From Piezodorus guildinii (Eukaryota; Arthropoda; Insecta; Hemiptera; Pentatomidae): DNA of 64,000 bases. This document shows positions 24,216 to 35,900 of this stretch, in pieces. The position numbers and the translations under genes are program-made. The notes below the pieces were generated by a model. That model saw nothing but the letters and a program-made list of their open reading frames with translations, ran no database searches and was not told where the DNA came from. The stretch lies in NCBI GenBank assembly GCA_023052935.1, contig CM041298.1:3224001-3288000 (forward strand), given 5' to 3'. The stretch's first letter is position 1, and the number at the start of each line of letters is the position of its first letter.

Positions 24216-24705
24216 TCGTAAAACATCTGGAACTTGAGAGCAAAAACTGATCGAAATACGTTTTCATATCCCCCTCATCAGCGAACGATTTCCTGTAGAA
24301 GGAGTTTTGGAGGACCAGAATAAGTAAAAATCAAATGATATGAGAATACGATAGGTATAAAAAAACATTCTAACCAAGTTGCACTAACTTTTGCTGTGTG
24401 ATGATTGCGGTCTGGCGTTCTGACGATGGAATAAAACATCTTTGCGATTGACTAGTTCTCGGCCTTTTTTTTTTTGGCTGCCGCAATGTTTGGTCCAATT
24501 CATTGGCTATGAGCTGTACATATTCTAATTAAATGTTTTTTCTTGTGGAAACCATTCGTAAAATAGCAACCCGCGATAATCCCATTATCTCCAGTTTTCG
24601 AATGTCGGGAGGCGTTTGGGGTAACAACAGGCGGCTCGCCAGAAGACGTTCACAATCTTTTGCACGCTGCATTGTCGTAGATGTTCCACTTTTCGTCACA
24701 CTTTG
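24216..24705 (-). pseudogene. Decayed mariner transposase
   Basis: Reverse frames show, in order, CDEKWNIYDN (first catalytic Asp region), a degraded HDNARPH box reading HRQNARP, and FYRKSFADEGDMKTYFDQF near the C-terminus. Stops and frame changes interrupt every block. I did not find intact terminal repeats. Confidence 0.75.
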
Positions 24706-24993
24706 ATTTATTTATTTAACCATCCTTTCTTGCATAATATGCTACACGGGTTGTGGCAACATTATACTAGCCAGTTATACCAGTAAGTCAATGTTGCCAA
24801 CATTATTCTTCAAGGTAGTCCGTCTTCCAATTTGTTATCCTTAAGAAGCACCTCTTTTGTCTTCTATTCTTCCGGCTGGCCTTCTCCCAATCCTAAAATG
24901 GTCAGGGCCCACTGCTGTTTTCTAACCACCAGTACAAAAAATCTTTGTAGTACGGGTAGTTTCTAGCTGAGGAAATTCGTTCTTGGATAGAAC

Positions 24994-25314
24994 CTAGAAT
25001 CTGGTTTTCCTCAGCAATGTGATCTGTTGGGGTTCAAAGGCGGTGCAAGTTGATAGCATATGCTCAGCAGACTCGAGTACTCCACAGCTAAGGCATAAGG
25101 GATCGATACCTATCCCAAAGCCTGAGAGGTTAGCGCGGAAGCCCCCATTACATGCTCTGTGAGAAATTGCGTAACCCATTAGTCCGAGAGGACCCATGTT
25201 GGATCTAAACGAGACTGGACGGTGGGGAAGTACTTTCTTAAGGTAGTGCCCTTTTGAGATGTCACCCACCGTCGATTCCACTTTTCTATTGTGTCCTCTA
25301 AAACGTTTTTCCAT
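24994..25314 (-). pseudogene. LINE C-terminal fragment with zinc-knuckle-like motif
   Basis: The frame reads GHYLKKVLPHR, LMGYAISHRACNGGFRANL and CLSCGVLESAEHMLSTC. This is the Cys-x2-Cys...His...Cys tail found after the reverse transcriptase in R1-like LINEs. No reverse transcriptase is attached. Confidence 0.65.
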
Positions 25315-25838
25315 TTTCTGGGTCCCTCTCCAATTTTCATATTATCGTCACACGTCACACTATTCGTTTGAGAAATACATCTATATTACTATTATATTTT
25401 TCGTGAAACAAATTGAACCTGTTAAAATATTTCTGATGTTTTTTTCTTCAGGTAATCAGATATTTTCATGTTCAACAACTTTTTATCAATGCTGACGAGA
25501 ACCGCGTTTGGAACAAATTTTCAATCAATGTTAATAATTTTATGGTTTGTGAATGAAAAATGGTTAGGAATATGGCGGATGTGGACGGGTCGGAATCCCA
25601 AAAGCTGGTTGAACGGACAAGGAAGGAGCGTTCAATTTGTTTTTATTATTATTTTTTTTTATTTCTGTGGATAGTCGAAAAGATGGAATCTCGTTTCTTG
25701 AGAATAAATTGGGGGTTTGGACTTAATTAGATTTTAGATTATTGAATGTTATTACATTAATCAAGTTATAATGATTGTATAATGATGGATAAAACAAATA
25801 TATTATTTACTTTCACAAATATATAAATTGACATTAAG

Positions 25839-26024
25839 GTTTCCACAAATCCTAATGCAGAACATAGACGAGAAATAAATGTATCAAATAAGGATCAAGG
25901 TAAAAAATTCGCTTGCCTTGAACCTCAATTTGCATTTCTCTTGAAAATGGAGGAGTTTAGGGAAGAAACACAGATAAAATGCAAACCTCCTTTATCCTAC
26001 TGCGACTTCGAAATGAACCAATGC
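25839..26024 (+). CDS. Cysteine-module exon 1 (62 codons)
   Basis: Acceptor cattaag, donor GTGAGT. It begins V-S-T-N-P. The module reads CLEPQFAFLLKMEEFREE to the second Cys and ends CDFEMNQC. The intron to the next exon is only 80 bases. Confidence 0.72.
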
Positions 26025-29000
26025 GTGAGTACAATTGGTTGTTATCGAATTCTGTATTTCATGATTTAAATGATATTAATTAATTAGTATAAAATACAAT
26101 GCAGACTTCTACCCCACCTGAACCGCAAACTCAGCCAGAGAAAGCTCCAGAAAAGCCATTCAGTTCGGAATTGTGTGTGGACCCGAGATTGCAGATCATC
26201 CTCATATTGAAGAACTTGAGGGAGCACATCGAAACTTACTGCAAGCTGCCTTCTCAGTATTGCGACTACCAGGCTAACAGATGTGTCAGTACTGTTAATT
26301 ATGTATTCATTTTTCAATTAGTAATTATTATTACCAATTATTAGTACTAATTATATGGAAAGAGGTTTGCCTCACAGAAGGAAGTGAATTAAACAAGTAT
26401 GGAGGATGAGATAGTAGTAAAAACCATTTATTATTCAACCTTCAGATCTTCATCAGATCTTCTCTCCACAAAGTAGGGAACCTCAATCACATTAAGAGGT
26501 GAATGAAGTCATTCAGCTTCCATACTTTGTCGAGAGGAGCCTTGATGAAGACTTGCAATGCGTGTCGAAGCTTTGGATAATAAATAGTTCTGTACTGTTT
26601 TATATTATTTTACCAACCAACTCATCGTGCATATTCATTCCATGGTCAACTGTTGAATATTCAATAAATTAATCAAGAGAAAGACTGATAAAATTAGGAC
26701 AGGGCCTTACAGTAGGTAACTTGTGAGGGAGAGAAAACTGTTGAGCATTTCTTCAGAACTTCCTTTTTTGATGAGGTTAGGAGGAAGATTTGGCCTGAGC
26801 TACAATCATCGGAAGCCAATCTCTTACGGGATTCCCGAGGACCTCAGGAGGACTACCGATTTCCTTCTGCCAAAGGATGTGCCCATTTAGCCGGAAGAAC
26901 GATGAAGAAGAAGACAGGTATTTTTTAATTCCAAACCGGATTTCTCTATTGATTTATAAAGTCGAGAAAACCTAAAACACCTGACTGGGTAAATAGGGAT
27001 GAGTAGGAGAGGTTATGTTAACTTGGAAGGTTCTATCAGATTATGGTTAACATGAAAGGTTCTATCTATTAAAGTTATAGAGTATTAGGCAGTGGAATAA
27101 AAGAACCTTGTACTAGACAGCTTGTTTATTACTGCTATATATACAAACAACATGGCGCAGGGACGCTACCAACTGGACTGTACTGTTTGTTGTTGGGCTG
27201 CTGTACACCTAGGTGGAAGTTCAGTGCCACAACTATCTTTACATATACAATCGATATTTAACACTATCAGTTAGATTATGGTTAACTTGGAAAGTTCTAT
27301 CAGTTAGGTAGGAACAGATTTATAGGAAATATGTCGGGGAGAGGAATTGATGATGTTTGTAAATAACATTTAATCACACATTGATATAATATATACCAAA
27401 AGAATGAGGAACTGAAAAGAAAGGGAATGACAATCAATTCTAGAAAAAGCAAAATTCTTCAAGTTGGTTTAGCTCAAGAAGATATACAGATCTCCTGTGG
27501 TGGAGAATTGATGGAGGTGGTGACAGATTTCACGTATCTGGGCACGGTGATCAGTAGGTCTGGGAAATTGGATTCAGAAATCTCAAGTATAGTTTCCAAG
27601 GCTAATTCCGTCTATTACCATATCTGCAACATGGTTATCGGAAAAAGAGAAGTAGCACGGAATGTGAAGTTACCCCACATTCAAGTCTATCTTTCTACCG
27701 GTGCTTCTCTATGGAGCAGAGAGCTGGATTATGAATGAAAGGCTACAAAGTTGCATCACTGCCTCGGAAATGAAGTTCCTTAGAAGAATTGTGGGGAAGA
27801 CACGGAGAGAATGTGTCCGGAATGAAAGGATGAGGTAAGAGCTTAATGTATGCTCTGTTCTGGAAGTTCTAGGCAAGAGGCATGTCTGCCGAATGGACCA
27901 CCAACCGAACCTTATAAAAACAATGGAGGTAAGGCCCTTAGGAAGAAGACCTAAAGGACGCCCAAGGACCTCCTATATCACCCACATGGAGCGAATAGGG
28001 ATGCATAGAGGTAAAACTCTGGACGAGATAAGAAACCTTTCCAGGAACAGAGACGGTTGGAACCAATGGCTGGGAGCTCGGCTACGCTGAAAGGCAAATG
28101 GGTGGAAGAGAAAGAAGAAGAAGAAGGATGTCCATTTTACTTTAGCCCTGTTGGCAATATAGATATAATTTATATTTACTAATGAAATAATTAAAATTTA
28201 GGTTTCCACTCCCCCTGCATCACAGGCACAGGCTACAACGTCTTCATTAAAGGAGCATCAACGAAAAGGATTTTACTGTATTGACCCTCAACATGCATTT
28301 GTTTTTAAAATGGAAGGTTTGAGAGAGAATGTAAAAAGTTATTGCACAGCACCTGCACCCTACTGTGACTACCATACAAACACATGTGTAAGAACATTTC
28401 ATTTTTATAACTTGTTAAAGATAGTATTTTCCTAGAATGGTACAATATATCTACTATTTTCCTATGTGGTACAATATATATTATAACTATTATATAGTAA
28501 AATATAGGGTAATTAGCACTTTAATAATACTTAGCAGGTTCTGAACTGCGTTTAACATAGAAAATAAACAATAAAATATATAAATATAACAAGGAAATAA
28601 TATTGTTTATAAACTTGTAACTAAAATTTAAAAACACTGCAAATTATTACACAATGGTTTATTATTTCCAAATAACAATATTAGGGTATAACTGTTTATA
28701 TTGATCTTTATAGGCAATTAACTAATATGAAATGCAATAAATAATTCAAAGGAAAATGGCATATCGCCCCTGCTATCTTTAAAACGATATTTCTGCTAGT
28801 TCTGAACCGCTTTCAATGATTCTTTTTTCATTTTGTAGGAAGTTTAGTTCTCTATTGAAAAACACTAACAACTAATTTTTATTTATTTATAAATTTTGAA
28901 CAGTGCACAAACGGATTTGGTAAAATAAACATATCATGAGAGCTGTTAGTGATGGAAGCTATAAAACATTTGAAAAATTAAAAAATCTTGGACTGACTCC

Positions 29001-29415
29001 TGTTTATTTTTCCCATTATCATATTAACATTTTCAAAAAAATTCGTATTATTGTATTTTCTGTACGCGATATAAAATTATCAACTTGTATTAGTCCAATA
29101 AATTGTAACATGGTTGTGTATTTATTATTGTTATAGCATTTAATTACCTTATAATGTTATGATAGACATGGTCTCATATTGCTGATGTTAAACACCATTT
29201 TAATTATTTCTTTATTTTTTAATAAAATAATTAAAATTTAGGTTTCCACTCCTGCACCACAAACTAAAAAGCATCTACGAAAAGCATTTCTCTGCATTGA
29301 ACCACAACACGCATTTGTTTTAAAAATGGAAGGTTTGAGAGAAAATGTACAAACTAAATGCGAACCACCTACGCCTAAATGTGACTATGATGTAAACATT
29401 TGTGTAAGTGAGTAA
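25839..29415 (+). CDS. Unrecognised gene of four tandem cysteine-module exons
   Basis: Four exons (25839-26024, 26105-26284, 28202-28387, 29242-29403 or -29415) are each a whole number of codons, phase 0 at both ends. Each encodes a Pro/Thr/Lys-rich linker and then a module with identical C-X21-C-X6-C-X6-C spacing. Shared residues include C-[ILV]-[DE]-P, KME.(F/L)RE and C-D-[YF]-x3-N-x-C. Splice sites are GT-AG. Four invariant cysteines in otherwise diverged modules suggest a disulfide-bonded, probably secreted protein, but I found no signal peptide exon. The gene must lie between LEO1's end and the aminopeptidase promoter. The last exon either stops at TAA 29,413 or splices on at GTAAGT 29,404; no fifth module is visible. 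I do not recognise the family. Confidence 0.7.
26105..26284 (+). CDS. Cysteine-module exon 2 (60 codons), most diverged
   Basis: Acceptor atgcag; the donor GTCAGT is weaker than the others. The linker is Pro/Glu-rich (TSTPPEPQTQPEKAPEKP). The module keeps CVDP, LREH and CDYQANRC, but KME is replaced by LKN. Confidence 0.72.
26537..26578 (+). ncRNA. Degenerate hammerhead-like motif
   Basis: CTTGATGA, a GAC...GTC stem and GAAGC are followed by aataaatagttc, the same context as the family A copies at 42 and 58 kb. Core substitutions suggest it is inactive. Confidence 0.4.
26700..26930 (+). pseudogene. LINE C-terminal tail fragment
   Basis: The frame CEGEKTVEHFFRTSFFDEVR followed by a downstream WPELQSSEANLL is the cysteine/histidine tail of an R1-like LINE. 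It lies in the intron between module exons 2 and 3. Confidence 0.55.
27400..28095 (+). pseudogene. RTE-like LINE reverse transcriptase C-terminus
   Basis: NSRKSKILQV, then DFTYLGTVISRSGKLDSEI and a thumb region, lead to RRPKGRPRTSYI near the end. This matches the tail of the endonuclease/reverse transcriptase of RTE-type elements. At least one frameshift separates the two open parts. Confidence 0.85.
28202..28387 (+). CDS. Cysteine-module exon 3 (62 codons)
   Basis: Acceptor aaaatttag, donor GTAAGA. It begins VSTPPASQAQ. The module has CIDPQHAFVFKMEGLREN and ends CDYHTNTC. A LINE remnant occupies most of the intron before it. Confidence 0.75.
28388..29241 (+). other. Intron between module exons 3 and 4
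   Basis: 854 bases, AT-rich, no element recognised. Its 3' end matches the 3' end of the intron before exon 3. Confidence 0.6.
29242..29415 (+). CDS. Cysteine-module exon 4 (54 codons, or terminal with stop)
   Basis: It begins VSTPAPQTKK. The module has CIEPQHAFVLKMEGLREN and ends CDYDVNIC, followed by VSE and TAA if unspliced. It is closest to exon 3, and about 20 bases before both acceptors are nearly identical, so the pair is a recent duplication. AATAAA occurs near 29,696 and 29,706. Confidence 0.72.
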   Translation, partial: VSTPAPQTKKHLRKAFLCIEPQHAFVLKMEGLRENVQTKCEPPTPKCDYDVNICVSE

Positions 29416-31260
29416 GATTAGTTATTGAAAATTATTATTATGTCTTGAAGATTTGGAGAACATCCTACAGGACTACAAGGTGCTTGAACGGAGTGCAGTA
29501 TAAGTTACTTATAAGTTCTTAGTGATATTGAGGCTTGTGTAAAAAGTGATATACATTTTTAAAAAAAATTGATATATACAACCATGTATAGTTCATTAAT
29601 TATGTGTAAATACAATGTTCATATGTAAGTGTTATATTGTCAAAATTATGCATGTAGTATCCCAAACACCCTCTATGCGGAAGATACATGTAAACAATAA
29701 ACAGATAAATAAAAAATGATTTATATTTATATTAATACATTTTCAAGAGTACTGAGAACAAACATTGGTACCAGAACCTTATGGTACCAGAATGTTGGAT
29801 ATACATTTTTCCGTTTTTTGGTTATAGATACCTTATTTATATTCTTGTAAAATTAAATTATATTATTCTATATTTTTATTATTATAATGTATATTCTATA
29901 TTTATTTGAAGTTGTAAGTATAAATTTAGTACATATTGTACAAAATATACATCTATGTATTTCTTTGTCTATTTATTCCTATTGTAGATATACTGTCATG
30001 GTAACAGAAATTGCATCATCTTTACTTTTAATTAATTTTTGATGGTAACGAATTACATGTATTTGATGAATTTGATCCAATCGAATATTTTCGTTTTTCA
30101 TCTACTTATTTATATCATACACTTAATAAAATAAAGAAATTAAAAAAAATATTACTTAGTTCTTGGTTAGTAGTTTTAACTACTTCCATAATAAAATCTA
30201 GAATTATCTAGAATTTTGAGTGTTTTGCTTTCAGAGACAATTATCATTGTGAGGTGGAAGAATTTTCACGGAAAACAGCAATAACACAAATCAAGAGTAA
30301 TCATACGTTTGAAAATTAATATCATAATGTATTATATGAGAGAATTTAAACTTCTATATTATTTTCATAGATTTTTATGTGCTTTTCTTCAATTTTCAAA
30401 GTAATATTATTTTTTTGTGTGATCAGCATTTTTTAAAAACATGCAGTTATGTTTAATTTTGAAAACTTTTTTTTTTATTGATTGGTGCAATTTCTATGAT
30501 GACTATATTTGGCCCTTATCGATGGCCATTTTCAAATTTCATATAAAATATATGAATGTACCATATTCTGAATTATTAAATAAACAATATTAATTAATTT
30601 TTGAAACATAATAAAGTAAAGTTAGAAAATATAGAAAAAGTAAAGTTTTCCTTTTAAATATTAAACCACTAGATAGCACCACAATAACAACTGAAAATTC
30701 ATTAGTTTGCTAATGTTAAATTTTTCTTATCTAAATATTTAATAAATATTAAACATGGGTCAAAAAGTAAATAAATAAATAATAATTATGAAGGGTTTGG
30801 TTTTCAAATTGTGTTAATTTTTTTAAATAATAATAATTTATTAATTATTCTAACTAATTTTTAAAAAGCTATTAAAAAAAAGAAATCTTTCTTATTTTTT
30901 TAAATGTTAAAACCCATATTATAATTAATATATAAAATATTAAAGTGGTCTGTCAACATGTTATGTATTGATAATGTAATTTAATTTATTCATGTTACAT
31001 TAATAAATATAGAAATATCATGCGATCAAAATGGTTATTTTTTATTAATAGAAAAATAAATTAACCATTAATTTTATATTGTAATTCACATTTTTTTAAA
31101 CCATATACAACCATAATAATAATACTATAATAGTGAATAATAATAATATTTATGGGTATGTATAGTATAATTATCTGTATATTATATATCTATTTGATTT
31201 TAATTGGTATAAAGTTTTTTCTTTACCCCCCGTGTTATGAATCAAACATTTGAGATGAGA
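29416..31260. other. Very AT-rich intergenic stretch
   Basis: It contains short tracts and candidate polyadenylation signals for the module gene, but no coding exon or transposon that I could recognise. Confidence 0.5.
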
Positions 31261-31292
31261 TGGTGAAGGTGGCTGGGTTGAAGGGAGAGAGC

Positions 31293-31326
31293 TATAAGAG
31301 GAAGTTGTTCTAAGATTTCCTCAGTC
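31293..31326 (+). promoter_or_regulatory. Core promoter of the aminopeptidase: TATA box and TCAGT initiator
   Basis: TATAAGAG begins at 31,293 and the arthropod initiator TCAGT is at 31,321-31,325. The initiator A (31,323) is 30 bases from the first T of the TATA box, the spacing expected of a focused insect promoter. The 5' UTR would then be only 10 bases before the ATG at 31,333. Confidence 0.75.
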
Positions 31327-31332
31327 AGTGAC

Positions 31333-31772
31333 ATGTTGTCCCAGGCTCTGCTTCTGTCTTCTCTACTCCTCACAGCTTTTTCTCAAGTTTTAAAAAATGA
31401 AGACTACAGATTGCCGCATGATGTCGATCCAATTTCATACAAACTAACCTTAAACCCGCACATTGATAGTCTCAAATTTATCGGGAACCTAACATTTACT
31501 TTTAGACCACTGAAGAACTTGCGAACATTGATATTGAATTCTAAAGATCTCCTTATACACCCCGAACATAGTTTTATTCGGAGATGAAACTGGCAATACG
31601 ATAGAAATCAGTGAAGTGCTCGAAAATAGAGACTTAGAAAGGATTCTCATAAAACCTTCAAAGTATTTTGCAAAGGAAGAATATATGCTGTTAATTTCAA
31701 TTATGAAGGGAACATAACTGAAGATGGCAGTGGCCTTTACAGATCTAGCTACGTTGATAATGGAAAAAAAGA
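31333..31772 (+). CDS. Aminopeptidase exon 1: signal peptide and N-terminal domain, with two frame breaks
   Basis: It starts MLSQALLLSS, a hydrophobic signal peptide, then LPHDVDPISYKLTL, the usual M1 opening. The frame shifts at a CCCC run (31,560-31,563) into IVLFGDETGNTIEISEVLEN, and shifts back near 31,680-31,686 into VNFNYEGNITEDGSGLYRSS. The first and third segments share a frame, so one extra and one missing base explain everything. The donor is GTATGT at 31,773. Confidence 0.85.
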
Positions 31773-32916
31773 GTATGTACACTTTCATTTTATGTATTTT
31801 AGTTTGTTATCAAGATTTTATGTATTTTAGTTTGTTATCAAGATTCTATTTATTTTAGTTTGTTATCAAGATTTTATGTATTTTAGTTTGGTATCAAGAT
31901 TTTCGACTAACTAAATCCCAAGTGTTTGTTAACTTTTTGTGCCCCTAACTTCATAAAGTTTCAATATCATTTATATTGAGCTCTTTTAACTTCCGAGGCT
32001 GCTAAATTTGGTTAAAACATTTTTTATTTTATTCCCATTATCAAGACTAAAATTAACCATTAACAAAATAAATAAAATAATTAAATCAAGATACAACACA
32101 CAAAATGCAAAGAACAAATATATAACAATTATTCCATTTTTTAATATTTTGATAACACAGCTGCTGGATTTTATTAGTTTTAGTTTTCTTTAAGTCAATT
32201 TAAAACACTGAATGGTTATTACATTTGAGTATTAGCTCATTGTTCTGTATTGTTTCAAACATTTATCTTTTGACTTTGTCCCTTAAGTTTACTTTTTATT
32301 AATATTTTACTATATTAAAAAAGTTATTGCTAGTTTCCTATTATTAAATTTGACATTGTTTCCTCATTTTTATTTCATTTCCTTTTTTGGTAACATGATT
32401 GCGTTACTTACAAATTAAACTGATAATTCAGTTTGATGTTACTGGTACATATCTTTAGACAATTCTGTTGTTCTTAATATAAAAAAAAAAAAATAATAAT
32501 ATCCCAAAGAAACGTGAAATGTTTAATAAATTAAAAAAAATTGTTTCTAAACATTGTTAATCTTTGTGATATGGTTGTGAACCTGCTTCAAGTTTATAAA
32601 CAATACATCTTTCTATAGAAACTTGGGCTGTTTTGAAGCAAGGTTTTTATATACTCAGTTCTATACAAACACCTTGATTTTGATGTGTTGAGTAAAGAGT
32701 TAGTTATAGTAATATAATTGTATAAAAGTAAAATTGAGGTAAAGAAAAATATGATTTTACTAAAACATTTATTTTATAATCAAATTAATTTTAGAACAAT
32801 CCCCTTCTAATGATATTTCTTTAGTTACTGAAAGGAATTAGTCCATTTTGTGGTCAGTAAAACAACGTTCTACGTTGTTTTCCAATGTTTGTAGGTCGTT
32901 ATTGTGGGTCATCATC

Positions 32917-32954
<38 letters not shown>

Positions 32955-35900
32955 CTAAATAATAAATAATTACAATTAGTCTTAATATTTGGAGGCTAAA
33001 CCTCATTTTCAGTGCTCTACTAAAATTTACATTGCATAAAAATTAACAATATTCAATAAAATTTACAATAAACTACTTTGATAAACAAAACATTCATCAC
33101 TCATTTAATATCACATAAACAATATTTATTTTTTCAGCATGTTTTTATATTATTATCTACACAACATTTTCCATATCCAGTAATTATAAAAATATAACAA
33201 CATCCAATGAAATTGTATATAAATACATTGACTAATCAAAATTCATCATTCATTTATTATAATTGTTGCAGTTTCATTTTTTTCTATATATTTTTGTATT
33301 ATTAGTTGTAGAAACATTATTCTACCCAGTCATATTTTCATTATATTTATCTTAATCATTAAAAAAAAAAAAAGATCAATCAGGTCAGACATTTAATTTT
33401 GTTTTGTTTGTCTTTGGAGGAAGAAAAGGTTTAAAAATTTAGAAGGATTATATTTACATAGTTTTATTTATTTTTATTACTGTTTTAGAAGAATTGAATT
33501 ACTTTATTGAAAGTATATTAATTGGTTTGTTGATGAATATACAGTGTGTTTACAAATGTGTATCCCTAAAGCCATGAGGAAAAGAGGCAGACGCTTCCAG
33601 TGGGGGTATCTTCGTATCTATCTCCTTGACCTTTCCCAAGGACGTTCGCAAGATTTTCAATTGTGAGGGTGAGGGGGGGGGATTCGCGATTTGCGCAGGA
33701 ATTTCGTTGGACAGAAGATTAAGTTTGTAATAGTAGATCATGTCGAGAATGCTTGTTTTGTTATTATTGTTTCATTTAATTGTAAAACATCGTCACCAAG
33801 TAGAGATATGCCATCGTAATCTGAATGTGGCTGTAGACTATATGAGTTGGCGGTACACATATCACGGACCTGCCATTTGTATAATGGAAATTCGGATATT
33901 TAGAATATGCTTTATAACTGTAATCTCTGTGTAAGAAATAAATTAGTCGCTCTTTTTTACTTTCACTTACTATATATAGTAAGGGAAAGTGTTGCGATCG
34001 TGAAAATTTTAGAATTCCAGTTTTCAACGGAAATACACCTTTTAGGCTCCCCTGAGTCCAAATAACCAAGTCCCGCGAAAAGGTCTGTGTGTGTGTGAGG
34101 TAACTCCCGGAGGGAAATCGGAAAGTCCTATGAAAACTGAAATTTCATATTTAAGACAAATATACGCCCGAAACGTTACAAAACTTTGTTCATAAAAATG
34201 AGCTTACCAGATGAGCCACTTTATACCATGCATTTTGCACTTTTTTTCGATTTTATCAAAAACGGTTCAGACGATTTTGATTAAATTCGCTATATGTAAA
34301 ATTTAATAGAATTTAACATCAAGTAGGTTTCATTCTGATTATTATAGTCTGTCAGGGCTTAAATGCCGATATTTTAAATTTTCTTCCTCTACAGTACCTT
34401 TAATTTAGTAGATTCTATAAAAATAACCATATTATCTTGTTAGCATTGATAAATAACAGCTAAATATGTATGTTGTGCGAATTTGAGTAACAAAAAAAAG
34501 AGAAAACTGAAAAAATATTTTTTAAATGCAATTTTTTGTTTTTGAACATAAGAACAGTAATATACATGTATGATATACCGTTTGAAAGCTAAAGATTTTT
34601 GAAAAATAAAACAGCTTGTGTATAAAGCTTTTAAAATCTAATAGAGAGTGATGAAAACCCGATAAAACTAAGTGATTATTTTAGATAATAATATAATAGA
34701 TTTTTTAATAAAACACATGTTTCTATAGAAATTTCATTTAATTTATTCTTTAATGGTTTGTCTCATTTTTATCTCTTACTGTATTTAAAAATTCTTTAAT
34801 CGATTTTAAAAACGGAGGTAAGTGAAAGTCGTGTGTTGCTCGCACTAGATTTTTTTCTTATATCTGTACTGCCGTTTTTTTTCTTTCTTTTTTTCTATAG
34901 GACGCTTAACTGCTCTTTCTCCTCAAGCGTTACTGTTAATTTGATGTGGAAATTTGTTGATTAGGCTATTGAATATTTTTTCTTCTAACTCTTATATCGC
35001 TTACACCTAATTTTATTTTATTTATTTTTCTCCATTTTCGATCTTTTATGATATTTAAACATCGATATTTTTGTGCCAATATCATAACGATATCGATAAT
35101 GTTCACCTAAATTGATATCGATATCCTATCTCTAGTGGACAGCTATACACTAACCGCTGCGCATGCATCCGTATAGAGGCATGTTGGTAACGGAAACGTC
35201 ACTTGAATTAAATGATTTTACCCCTGCCAAAAAACGCATAACGCTTAAAGAATTTTTCACTTCAACAATTATGCAGAAAAGGGGTTAAACAACGTTTATT
35301 CATTTCACGCTTTATAAACACAAGTTTTTAATATAATCTCGTTGGTGGGTACCAATCAGTGTTGCCACTAATTATAACAGTGTTGGCAATAATTATAACA
35401 GAGTAGGGAGGATTTTAGGGCAATAATTAAATTAATCCTCCCGAATAATAATAATAATATTGCGTACAACAATAGGCTTATGGAGTCCTCCCACATACGT
35501 CTCAACAACAACAAACAATGAACTAAACACTTTACATGCCCATTTCAGTCACGACGATGCTACAGCCTCATGTTTATTAGCGTAAGCTCCGTAATTCCGA
35601 GTTGTTTAATCTTTTAAATTCTTTAATGGTCTCATTCTTTTCCTTAACCAAAATTTTGCGTTGAAAGTTATTCTTGAAAATTAAGGCGTAGTTCATCCTT
35701 CAAAGTTAGCGACCACGTTTCACAGCCATTTAGATAAAAGGTGAAACGGTTTTGTAAATCCTACCTTTTAAGTTGCGTGACAGAAGACGCGAACTAAGTT
35801 ATTTGCTGTTATCTCAATAACAACATGCATTTCCCGCCTTTGACCGTGGCTTCATTTTCTCCCTGAATGTCGTTTTTTCTTGTTATCATATTAATCAAAT

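Noticed and set aside
25468..25674. First exon or signal peptide of the cysteine-module gene (also the frame starting MADVDGSESQKL near 25,573)
   Set aside because: The frame does not splice convincingly to exon 1 and has no clear signal peptide; kept only as a candidate for transcript data.
32985..33022. Another hammerhead motif
   Set aside because: The hairpin resembles Penelope-like ends, but CTGANGA and GAAAC are both lost.
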